NCBI GenBank assembly: GCA_937996795.1
Contig: CALKUH010000050.1
Span: 1 to 64,000, forward strand
DNA: 64,000 nucleotides
Source: an uncultured Verrucomicrobiota bacterium
Lineage (GTDB): Bacteria > Verrucomicrobiota > Kiritimatiellia > CAIVKH01
Direction of reading: 5' to 3'
The position numbers and the translations under genes are program-made. Every line of letters starts with the position of its first letter. The first letter of the stretch is position 1. Below the pieces are notes generated by a model, which was not told where the DNA came from, did not search any database, and worked only from the letters and a program-made list of their open reading frames with translations. Shown in pieces: positions 26,922 through 34,456 of the stretch.

Positions 26922-27268
26922 AGCGTGGTTTTTATCTGTGTGTGCTGGCGTTGGGGCTGGCGGGGTGTGCGTCGCCACTGCCGCCGGCGCCGGGCGTTTT
27001 GACGCCGCCGGCGCCGGGCGGGTCCATCGTGCGGGTGAACAGCCGCGATGGCTATGTGGTGGCGGAATGTTCACTCTTGCCTTCACCGGGTGAAGAGGCC
27101 ACCGTCTTTGTTGGCGACCAGCCGGTGGGCCGCCTGCGTTTTACCGGCCGGTCGCGAATGCCGTATGCGGTGGCCGACCTCGTGGAGGGCCGGGCCCAAA
27201 CGGGCGACCGCTGGCGGGTGGTGCCGCCGGAGCGGGCGCCTGACGTGGAGGCGGAAAGACAACCATGA
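26918..27268 (+). CDS. Small lipoprotein
   Basis: The 116-residue lipoprotein begins with a short signal peptide ending in a lipobox (LALGLAGC), so Cys would be lipidated and the protein membrane-anchored. The mature part has a Pro-rich linker and a small beta-rich domain (VRVNSRDGYVVAECSLLP and following) that I do not recognise. The start is GTG at 26918, inside the GTGA overlap with the glycosylase gene; its own stop overlaps the tatA ATG (27265-27268). The three genes therefore form one tightly coupled unit. Confidence 0.7.
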   Translation: MKRGFYLCVLALGLAGCASPLPPAPGVLTPPAPGGSIVRVNSRDGYVVAECSLLPSPGEEATVFVGDQPVGRLRFTGRSRMPYAVADLVEGRAQTGDRWRVVPPERAPDVEAERQP

Positions 27269-27474
27269 TGACACTGGCGCAATTGATTCGAAATTTCGGC
27301 ATGACCGAAATCCTGATCGTCCTGATCGTGCTGATCCTCCTGTTCGGCGCGCGCAAAATTCCGGATCTCGCCCGTGCGCTGGGCCGCAGCCTCGGCGAAT
27401 TCAAGAAGGGCCGCGAAGAGGGCGGCAAGGACGACCACGCCGGCGCAAAGCCGGGGAAGAACGGCGCGGAATAG
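27265..27474 (+). CDS. tatA: Twin-arginine translocase subunit TatA/E
   Basis: TatA polymerises to let folded proteins with twin-Arg signals cross the inner membrane. The 69-residue protein has one N-terminal helix (TEILIVLIVLILLFG), the hinge FGARKIPDLARALG, an amphipathic helix (to about 50) and a charged Lys/Glu/Asp tail, as in TatA or TatE. The start at 27265 overlaps the upstream stop by 4 bp; ATGs at 27268 and 27301 are alternatives. tatB and tatC are not in the window, so the main Tat operon must be elsewhere. Confidence 0.92.
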   Translation: MMTLAQLIRNFGMTEILIVLIVLILLFGARKIPDLARALGRSLGEFKKGREEGGKDDHAGAKPGKNGAE

Positions 27475-27591
27475 CCCGTATTCTCACCACGGAGACACGG
27501 AGGGGGAAGCGATGTTTCGGCCGGTCTCCCCCCAAAATGACCGCTCCGTGTACTCCAGCGAAGCGGGTGGTGAAAAATAGTTTCAGCGAAA

Positions 27592-28761
27592 CTACGGAGT
27601 CGCGGCGGGTTCTGCGGGGGCTTCCGCGGCTGCGGTCTCGTTGGTTTCCGCGGGCGGCGTCGGGTGGGACGCGCCGAATTCAATGAACTGCTGGAAGCGC
27701 GGATCGTCGCGGATTGGGGCGAAATCCTCGCTTTTTGCCCACGCGAGGACAAAGGCGGACCCGAACCGGCGCGAGGCCTGGGTCAGGGTTTCCACACATT
27801 CCGTCACCGCCTGCTGCCGCGCGTGGCTGACGGCGAGGTTGTAGAACGCGACGGAATTGCCGGGATCGGATTGCAACACCGTGCGGAAGATGTTTTGCGC
27901 ATTTCGATAGTCGTTAATGGCCATCAGCGCGACGCCGAGGTTGTTTTGCACCGTGGGGTCGTCGCGCTTGATCGTCGCGAGGCGGCGCAGGTGCGAGAGG
28001 GCGTCCTGCGGTTTGTTCAGCGCGGTCAGCGCGGAGGCGGCGATTTCGTGGGCATCCTCCGAAAAGGGATCGGCTTCGATGACCCACCGTGCGGCGGCGA
28101 GGGCATTTTCGGGTTGTCCGCCGGAGAGGAACACGGAGGCGAGTTGCAGGCGGGCCGTTGTGCGCTCCGGGTCGCGGGCAAGCACGCGGCGCAGCTCGGC
28201 TTCCGCGCCGGCGTAGTCCTGTTTGTGCTCGAGGAACCGCGCCAGTTCGAGGCGAGCGGCGAGCAGTTCCGGCGCCAGTTCGATCGCGCGCCGCAACTTG
28301 GCCTCTCCGCCCGAGTGCCCGGCTTCCGCCTCCGCCGATCCTTCGCTGGTGAGAATGAGGGCCTGTTTCCAATTCTTGATGTCGTTTGCGATCGGGGTCG
28401 GCTGATCCGTGCGGGTGGCCAGCGGGATGGCCGGTTTTTCCGGAGCGGCGGCGGGCGGTGGCGCATGGGCCGCGCGCCGCTTCGCCTTGTACTGGGTGTA
28501 CCCGAGCGCCGCCGCGTACAGCAGCACCACGCCGCCGAGGCTCAGCCAGAGCAGTTTGTTGAACAGGGTCACGCGGCTGCTGTGTTCGCCGCGCCGCCGC
28601 CGGACGCGCGTGCGGTGCGCGTGGTGCGTGTGCGGCGCGGGCCCGGCGCCGGCCTGGAGGTAGGGACGGGGGGGCTCGGGGCTCGCGGGGAGCGGATAGG
28701 ATTTGCGCGCGAGCGGCGGCGCCTCGTCGCGGTGATACATGTCCTTTTTATCGGGGTCCAC
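27592..28761 (-). CDS. Single-pass membrane protein with TPR repeats
   Basis: The 389-residue protein has a Pro/His/Arg-rich cytoplasmic head (1-65), one transmembrane helix (about 69-90) and then 6-7 tetratricopeptide repeats (about 140-345; e.g. AGAEAELRRVLARDPERTTA and LGVALMAINDYRNAQNIFRT). The tail is rich in Ala, Pro, Thr and Glu. It is probably a scaffold with the repeats outside the cytoplasm, if the helix is oriented N-in as its positive head suggests. It is a single gene converging with tatA; the 117-bp gap holds only a diverged CCACGGAGACACGGAG repeat. Confidence 0.75.
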   Translation of the reverse strand: MDPDKKDMYHRDEAPPLARKSYPLPASPEPPRPYLQAGAGPAPHTHHAHRTRVRRRRGEHSSRVTLFNKLLWLSLGGVVLLYAAALGYTQYKAKRRAAHAPPPAAAPEKPAIPLATRTDQPTPIANDIKNWKQALILTSEGSAEAEAGHSGGEAKLRRAIELAPELLAARLELARFLEHKQDYAGAEAELRRVLARDPERTTARLQLASVFLSGGQPENALAAARWVIEADPFSEDAHEIAASALTALNKPQDALSHLRRLATIKRDDPTVQNNLGVALMAINDYRNAQNIFRTVLQSDPGNSVAFYNLAVSHARQQAVTECVETLTQASRRFGSAFVLAWAKSEDFAPIRDDPRFQQFIEFGASHPTPPAETNETAAAEAPAEPAATP

Positions 28762-28836
28762 GGGGAAGAACTAGCCGTGCCCCGGCATCAGGTCAAGCGG
28801 CGAAGCGGAATGAGGGGTTCGGGCGATACGTACAAA

Positions 28837-30126
28837 TCATGGCGATGGCGCATTGTTCAAGTACTGGAAGCCACCGGTCACGTCCCATCGAAAAACCGCA
28901 ACTGCGTCGCTTATCACGAACGACCGCCCCTCGTTATCAGGATAAATCGCTGGCAACGGACAGGTCCAGTTGAAAGCCGCAAAGGGCCAAGTATTTGAAC
29001 TGATACTCTTGGTGTTGAATATGCGCTGGGTTTCCACGGCAACGGCTAACGACCCAAACATTTTGTATGTCGAATAGTTGTACCCGCCACCGTCTGGGCA
29101 TGTATTGCCGAACGGCATACCGCCGGTCGAATAATAATGATCCCTCAAATAGAGCGGACCAAAAGCACCAAACCAATTATCTCCGGCGCGAAGGTAGAGA
29201 TCGACGCCGTGTGCCAGTGAGGAGGTGATATCTTCGATCAACGCATTTGCCCTCTTTCGGGATGAAGCGATGTCAAAGGCGTCTGGTTCGGACCAGCTTT
29301 CTGCGAGCACCCCATAGAAGACGCCATCCAAAAAGTCGTCCTCGGAGACATACGACGCACTAGCCCAACGAGATTCGTTATCGGAATAGGCCTCGGCACA
29401 TGTGTGACCCAACCACCAATAGGGGTTGCCTGTCGCGATCTTTTGCTCGGATTGATACGGCCATGCGTATCTCCCCGTCCATAAGAGACGATTGACGAGC
29501 GTTGTCAAACCCGCGTAACCCGAAACATGGACAAAAAGTCCCGTTGTTGGCGATTCTACGAAAAAATTAGTTGGGAGCGATGAGGCCTGCAAGAGAGCGG
29601 CTTCATTGGTCCAATACGGAAGGTCCGCGCCGGGGTTTGAAACGAACCACGCATCAAAGTTTCCGTTTGTCGAAAGTGAGTGATTCACGAAATCAGACAA
29701 GCTTCCCCGAAGACTTGATTTGCAGTGATGCAAAAGTCCCGAAGACACGCCCCTGTAGGGCAACGGCGGGGCGCCCCCACCCTGGGCCGCCGTGCGCTCC
29801 GAAACAGCGTTTCCGCACCACGTTCCGATGTTAACGGCGTAAATATGGTCCGATATCGCGGGTCGACCCGCCAGATTGGTTGTCGAGGCGAGCGCACATG
29901 TAGCCGACACGAAGTGCGCAACCAGCCCGAGCGCCACTCTGACGCCAACAACTTTTGATGGCAACGTCCATGCGCGAAACAGCGCCAAGATAAGGGTCAT
30001 AAACGTGGATGCTTGCCGGAGATGAATCATTACGCGAGACTTCACTTTATTGGGGTGCGCGTCTGCGGCGATACCTATGTGCGTAAAACAGAAGGCCGGG
30101 AAGACAAATCTGTTATTTCGATTCAT
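28837..30126 (-). CDS. Secreted protein of unknown function, island gene 4
   Basis: I do not recognise this protein of up to 429 residues. A hydrophobic segment near residues 40-80 (MTLILALFRAW and VALGLVAHFVSATCALA) suggests export, and the true start may be Met33 (30030) or Met43. The mature part has many Trp, Tyr and Asn residues, six or so Cys, and short repeats of PYW (PYWTNEA, NPYWWLGHT), suggesting a compact extracytoplasmic fold. It is the last gene of the four-gene operon on the minus strand, 33 bp after gene 3. Base composition is clearly lower in GC than the flanks. Confidence 0.5.
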   Translation of the reverse strand: MNRNNRFVFPAFCFTHIGIAADAHPNKVKSRVMIHLRQASTFMTLILALFRAWTLPSKVVGVRVALGLVAHFVSATCALASTTNLAGRPAISDHIYAVNIGTWCGNAVSERTAAQGGGAPPLPYRGVSSGLLHHCKSSLRGSLSDFVNHSLSTNGNFDAWFVSNPGADLPYWTNEAALLQASSLPTNFFVESPTTGLFVHVSGYAGLTTLVNRLLWTGRYAWPYQSEQKIATGNPYWWLGHTCAEAYSDNESRWASASYVSEDDFLDGVFYGVLAESWSEPDAFDIASSRKRANALIEDITSSLAHGVDLYLRAGDNWFGAFGPLYLRDHYYSTGGMPFGNTCPDGGGYNYSTYKMFGSLAVAVETQRIFNTKSISSNTWPFAAFNWTCPLPAIYPDNEGRSFVISDAVAVFRWDVTGGFQYLNNAPSP

Positions 30127-30159
30127 AGCCGGGATTTCTATAGATTGATCATCGTTGTC

Positions 30160-30759
30160 TTATGATCCAGAAAGTATATTAATTACGGTCCCCGAGAAAG
30201 CATCCACGGCAACGACGGCGGCATAATCGGGACCCAAGGTGTCCGCAGGCAAAAGATATCCAAAAGTAACAACGTAGACCTCCCCCGAAAGTACCGCCGT
30301 AATCGGCGCCCCTGGTTGCAGTTCGACCGTTCCGGCAATCGCGTCACTCGCGGCGGCAATTGCTTGAGTTGACGAAATCATGGTGGCACCAACGACGGAA
30401 AATACATTCGAATCGAGCAATTGAGAGCCAGAGCGTGCCTCCAACAGCATATTGCTCCATGCGCTGCTAATCGTGAGGCCTCGGATTTCGAGGTTTGTGG
30501 AGGTTGTCGCTATCAAGCTTGTGCCCATCGTTGACACAAATTCTGCGGAGCCGCTGCCTGTCAGCTTCTTAATTTCGAGGGTAACCGCATTGGTGTTTTC
30601 GCCCGGCGATATCAATATTCCTATGGTCGCCGCAGTGTTTGTCGGAATTGAGTAAAACTTTGTGATGCTAACTTCAATGGCAATGGCTGCGGCGGGAGCG
30701 AAACAGCAACCGAGAAGACTAATTCTCCAAGCGTGCAAGCGAATAGTTTGAGTTTTCAT
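30160..30759 (-). CDS. Secreted protein with PepSY-like C-terminus, island gene 3
   Basis: The 199-residue exported protein has a signal peptide (about 1-28). Residues 29-120 form a Ser/Thr-rich beta domain. Residues 130-197 resemble a PepSY domain: a helix with Ala repeats (TQAIAAASDAIAG), strands (GEVYVVTFGY), then AAVVAVDAFSGTVINI, matching the family's closing VDAxTGxVL pattern. PepSY domains occur in propeptides and inhibitors of metallopeptidases. The gene directly upstream encodes a JAMM-like peptidase. The ATG at 30759 has GGAG six bases ahead. The PepSY call is by pattern only. Confidence 0.5.
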   Translation of the reverse strand: MKTQTIRLHAWRISLLGCCFAPAAAIAIEVSITKFYSIPTNTAATIGILISPGENTNAVTLEIKKLTGSGSAEFVSTMGTSLIATTSTNLEIRGLTISSAWSNMLLEARSGSQLLDSNVFSVVGATMISSTQAIAAASDAIAGTVELQPGAPITAVLSGEVYVVTFGYLLPADTLGPDYAAVVAVDAFSGTVINILSGS

Positions 30760-30772
30760 GTTAGTCTCCATC

Positions 30773-32161
30773 TTATGGCGGCAGCGTCCGTCTGTTGGGG
30801 CCACTATGATAAAGTTGGGAGGCACTGCCAATTGGATGGTTTGAGGGTATATTTCCGCCCGAGATCGCGCTGTAGTCCTGCACGACCCCAACAACATCGT
30901 AGTTATTGTGAAAAAGGGAATCAGCCCGCGATGGCCCGACGGCCCGACCATGCGGCCGATAGGTTGTGGGTGTATGTGTATGAAAATAGGCGATTGTATA
31001 GGTCGGCCTATCTATTGGTGATGGAGTTAGATGGCTATCAGAGGGCTTGCTTCTCGGTCTTACCGATGCGTTTGTGTAGGGGCCAACCGTTGGGCCGATA
31101 TCTGTCGCGGCAAATTCGTATCGTTGCGACTGGGTGTTGACCTGAATCCAGAAACCCTCCTCCCTCCGCCCCGTGGAGGTCGTGGCGGCAAGCGTATTTG
31201 ACCACGCCTGGGACGTGCGCTGTATAACCGCTGTGTTCGCAATAATTTCCTGATAGCTTGGAAACTGCGCAACGAACTCCCGTTCGGTTGAAATTGCCAC
31301 GGCATTCGTAAGCCATGCCGTGACCCGAACGTTGAAGGTTCCCGCCACTGCGACCACGGTTGTTACTGCCGACGAGGGGCCGTTGGTGATTGTATACCAA
31401 TTGGTTGACGCCGCCCGACGAACCTCAAACAGGTAGTTTGTCGGCGGGAACCTCGTCGGATATGACATGGCCATAAAGACATTTGTCATCAGAAGTGAAT
31501 TTGTCGGCGGCATTACGATTAAATCGGGAATCAGAAGCTCGTAGTACGTATCGAGATTCGCCTTATAGACGACATCTGTAGCGATGCCTGATCCGAGATA
31601 ATTGGTGATAAGCGCCCAATTCGTGGGTCCTATGTCGAGAACGTTGGTCTGCGGCGGATAGTCGCCCAATGAACCGACGAGCACCTGTAGGATGCGGTTC
31701 GTCACACCATGAGGGCTGATCCACACGTTCGTGACCGACGTGGTGAAGGAAATCTGGTTTTGCAGATACCACAAATAGGCGCCCCATGATCCGTAGGCCT
31801 CTTTTGTCCCCCTTACCCATCCCGCGTTGTCATAGATCTTGTTGGTGTGATTTCGGGAGTATGACTGGTACACCGCAACGACCGACGTCCAGGCGGCATT
31901 CGCGCTCTCGTAACCCCAGGCGAATCCCTCGTACTCCACAGCCTTGGTCGCGTTGGTGTTGATGAAGATGTTTGTGGTCCCCACAACTTCCGTGAGCTGA
32001 CTGGCCATGTTGACAAGCCGATAAGCTGAAATGTTCGGATAATTTGTGAGGACGATGGGACTGAAAACGCGATTGGTGTGATAGAGATTGGTAGTTTGAG
32101 CCTGGGCCGCGGAAACCGTTAAGAGTCCGAGAACCATTGCGATGCGACACGCACCATTCAT
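30773..32161 (-). CDS. Secreted protein with C-terminal JAB/JAMM-like metallopeptidase domain, island gene 2
   Basis: The 462-residue protein has a signal peptide (about 1-21). A long middle part (22-325) is rich in Thr-Asn, with beta-rich, Ig-like stretches (FNVRVTAWLTNAVAIS). The C-terminus (about 330-432) carries a JAMM-type metal motif: Glu335 (REEGFWI), His394-x-His396 (YFHTHTP), Ser411 and Asp414 (GPSRADSLF), then DVVGVV, the expected strand. This order matches JAB1/MPN peptidases and DUF4329-like domains of secreted toxins. The gap from HxH to S-x2-D is 14 residues, a little longer than usual. Its start overlaps the stop of gene 1 (32158-32161). Confidence 0.65.
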   Translation of the reverse strand: MNGACRIAMVLGLLTVSAAQAQTTNLYHTNRVFSPIVLTNYPNISAYRLVNMASQLTEVVGTTNIFINTNATKAVEYEGFAWGYESANAAWTSVVAVYQSYSRNHTNKIYDNAGWVRGTKEAYGSWGAYLWYLQNQISFTTSVTNVWISPHGVTNRILQVLVGSLGDYPPQTNVLDIGPTNWALITNYLGSGIATDVVYKANLDTYYELLIPDLIVMPPTNSLLMTNVFMAMSYPTRFPPTNYLFEVRRAASTNWYTITNGPSSAVTTVVAVAGTFNVRVTAWLTNAVAISTEREFVAQFPSYQEIIANTAVIQRTSQAWSNTLAATTSTGRREEGFWIQVNTQSQRYEFAATDIGPTVGPYTNASVRPRSKPSDSHLTPSPIDRPTYTIAYFHTHTPTTYRPHGRAVGPSRADSLFHNNYDVVGVVQDYSAISGGNIPSNHPIGSASQLYHSGPNRRTLPP

Positions 32162-34053
32162 GGGGCCGCTGGTCCTCCGACGAAAAAGTTGGTCGCCAGG
32201 GTCATAAGTTTTTCCTTCAACTCGTTCAGATCTGCCTGCGAGCCTGGCGGGTGGCTAAACGTTGGCGCGGTTGCATTGATGGCGGTCCAGTGCGCACGGA
32301 TTTTTGATCGCACGATGGCAAGTGCAGTAATTCCGTCTTGCGCGTCGTCGGGATTCATTCCCGAAACAAACCCCTCCTCAAAGTCCGTGAATCCGTCGCC
32401 GTCTGAATCAAGTCCGAGCGTAATTCCGACACCTGCGACCCGATTGCTGACGGGTATAGCGTTCAGGGCGTGTTGCCCGGCGGGCTCGCCGGGCGTGTAA
32501 ACTCCGTTGTAGTCCTCATCCACAAACGCGCGAATCCAGTAGTTGGACACGGGCATTCCCGCGATGGAGTAATTCATCGGGAATGAAGCGAAATACTGCT
32601 CGCCGGTCAGGCCGCCGCTGGTGATCCACGGCAGAACCGTCTGATGCGTCGCGTCCCAACTGTTCGAGCTGGTGATGGCCACCACGTACACATCGCCCGT
32701 CGCCGCGCCTGAATAGCTGATGGTTCCCCACACCGACGGCACATCCTGCATGGCAATGTCGATGCCGCTCACGTCGCCCGTGACCAGCAGCGGGTTGCCG
32801 GCGTGTGCGCCCCATGGCTCCCACGCGTCGCGCGTGAGGTTGCCGTTCACGTCCCGGAACGCCTTGATCCAGTAGCTTTGGTGATTGCCGATCTCGCTGT
32901 TGACGTAGGCGGCGGGGCTTGTCAGCGTCAACGACTTGGCCAGCGACCAGCTTTCGGACTCCGTGGCGAAGACGACATAAACCTTCCCGGTCTCCGGGCC
33001 GGTGTAGCTGACGCTGCCGGAGACCGTGGCCGGGTGCGAGGTCGCGGCGTTCGGGTCGGTCTGATATACCATGAGTTCACGTCCATCGGGATAGCCGTCG
33101 CCGTCCGTGTCGGTCGTCGCGTCCGCTGCTGCGTACATGCGGACGGGGTATCCGGTCTGGACCCAGTTGTTTGTATCCACCCACACGAGGTTGGTGCCGC
33201 CGGTGGGCAGGTCTTTGGCGGCGAAGCTCCAGATTTCCGGGACCAGCTCGCTGCACATGAAGATGTCGAGGCCATTGGTGAACCCGGCCGGATAGACGAT
33301 GGTCATGCTGAGGCCGTTGGTAACCTTAGCCATTTTCGAGAAATAGATATTGGTGGTGGTGCTCTCCTGCAAGAGCATCATCATCATTTCGCCCCCGCCT
33401 TCCAGTTCCGCCTGGGCGGCAAGGACTTGGGCTTTCGCGTACAGCCAGTGCTCCACGTCATCAGGTTCGATAAGGCGGGCGGTGATTTGCACGCGGGCGG
33501 GGTCAAGCATTCGCTCCCAATACGCGCGGGTGTCCGGGTGCGCACGCGTGGTGTAGAGCGCGGGCATTTTGTCCTTGAGGTAGGCAAAGGGGTCGTAGCC
33601 GGTGGCCGGGGACAGCGTATGGATCAACTGGCCTTCGAGATTGTAGAATTCGACGGCGCGCGTGACCGGGTTCTCCGCTATGGTGACGGGGTATACCGGC
33701 ACGCTGTATTCGCGGAGGCCGACCAAGCCCTTTACGAACTCCTTCGGGAACTTTTCCGCCGTGAAGGGAATTAATCCCGGCTCGCCGGGCTGGCCTTTGA
33801 GCACGAAGTCGGCAACCGGCGGCACAATGGGCAGCAGGGCGTATTGCTGCGGGACGAACCACTGTTCGAGATCGTAGATCGTCTCGACGCGGGCGGCAAA
33901 AATGGCGTCGTATTCGGCTTTGTCGAAGTAGACCGCCTCCTCCTTTTCCGTGGCGACCGCCAGTATCAGCGTGGCGGCGAGGACGACGACGGCGAGTCCG
34001 GAAAGCAGCCGCAGGTCAACCCGTCCGAACAGGCGTTTGAGTTTCTGCACCAT
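32158..34053 (-). CDS. Membrane-anchored protein with calcium-binding repeats, island gene 1
   Basis: The 631-residue protein begins with a basic head (MVQKLKRLFGR), then one hydrophobic helix (about 15-35) that may anchor it or act as an uncleaved signal. Two thrombospondin type 3-like calcium loops are visible: TDTDGDGYPDGRE at about 315-330 and LDSDGDGFTDFEEG near 565-580. Between them are two or three similar beta-sandwich stretches, each starting with a G-(S/T)-(V/I)-SY(T/S)G pattern (GSVSYTGPETGKVYVV, GTISYSGAATGDVYVV), so the middle is an internal repeat. It is the first gene of the island operon. Confidence 0.6.
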   Translation of the reverse strand: MVQKLKRLFGRVDLRLLSGLAVVVLAATLILAVATEKEEAVYFDKAEYDAIFAARVETIYDLEQWFVPQQYALLPIVPPVADFVLKGQPGEPGLIPFTAEKFPKEFVKGLVGLREYSVPVYPVTIAENPVTRAVEFYNLEGQLIHTLSPATGYDPFAYLKDKMPALYTTRAHPDTRAYWERMLDPARVQITARLIEPDDVEHWLYAKAQVLAAQAELEGGGEMMMMLLQESTTTNIYFSKMAKVTNGLSMTIVYPAGFTNGLDIFMCSELVPEIWSFAAKDLPTGGTNLVWVDTNNWVQTGYPVRMYAAADATTDTDGDGYPDGRELMVYQTDPNAATSHPATVSGSVSYTGPETGKVYVVFATESESWSLAKSLTLTSPAAYVNSEIGNHQSYWIKAFRDVNGNLTRDAWEPWGAHAGNPLLVTGDVSGIDIAMQDVPSVWGTISYSGAATGDVYVVAITSSNSWDATHQTVLPWITSGGLTGEQYFASFPMNYSIAGMPVSNYWIRAFVDEDYNGVYTPGEPAGQHALNAIPVSNRVAGVGITLGLDSDGDGFTDFEEGFVSGMNPDDAQDGITALAIVRSKIRAHWTAINATAPTFSHPPGSQADLNELKEKLMTLATNFFVGGPAAP

Positions 34054-34159
34054 CTTCTTTGCTCACCGGTGTTCGCGATCCGTTCACAGCGGCCCAATGA
34101 TTGAAATCCTCACTATGGTTTGATCCGGTGTCAAGTCTGTTATCCAGTAATGCTGATGC
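34054..34159. promoter_or_regulatory. Divergent control region of the island
   Basis: A gap of 106 bp separates the start of the secreted-protein operon (minus) and the XRE-type regulator gene (plus). Its GC content is clearly lower than the flanking core genes. Both promoters should lie here and XRE regulators usually bind next to their own gene, so an operator is expected. I see no strong palindrome and cannot name a -10/-35 pair with confidence (TTGATC near 34121 is a weak candidate). Confidence 0.35.
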
Positions 34160-34456
34160 GTGCCCAATGCCGATACATACCTGACCGTCGTGGCAACTGT
34201 TGTACGTCTACTCCAAGAAGAGCGCACAAAAAAGAAATTTTCCATGAATGCAGTGGCCGTGCGCGCCGGCTTGTCCCAACAGATGGTTAGCTACGTTGAG
34301 CGCGGAATGCGGAATCCAACGCTCGAAACACTTTTGCGAATTTCGAATGCCCTCGACGTTGATCTTGCGTTGATTTTGAGGCGCGCCGTCGCCGCCCGCG
34401 CTACTCCATCGGGCCGCCGGGCGTCGTGTCGTGCGGCTGCAGGTCCTCGGGGATGA
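34160..34456 (+). CDS. XRE-family helix-turn-helix regulator
   Basis: The 98-residue DNA-binding protein has a Cro/C1-type helix-turn-helix: MNAVAVRAGLSQQMVSYVER and NPTLETLLRISNALDVDLAL, the classic XRE five-helix core at about 28-75. The start is a GTG at 34160, chosen because no in-frame ATG lies between it and the upstream region; an internal ATG at 34244 would truncate the fold. Its 3' end overlaps the end of the convergent TPR lipoprotein gene by 56 bp, and residues 78-98 are Arg/Ala-rich, read through that gene. It probably regulates the divergent secreted operon. Confidence 0.8.
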   Translation: MPNADTYLTVVATVVRLLQEERTKKKFSMNAVAVRAGLSQQMVSYVERGMRNPTLETLLRISNALDVDLALILRRAVAARATPSGRRASCRAAAGPRG

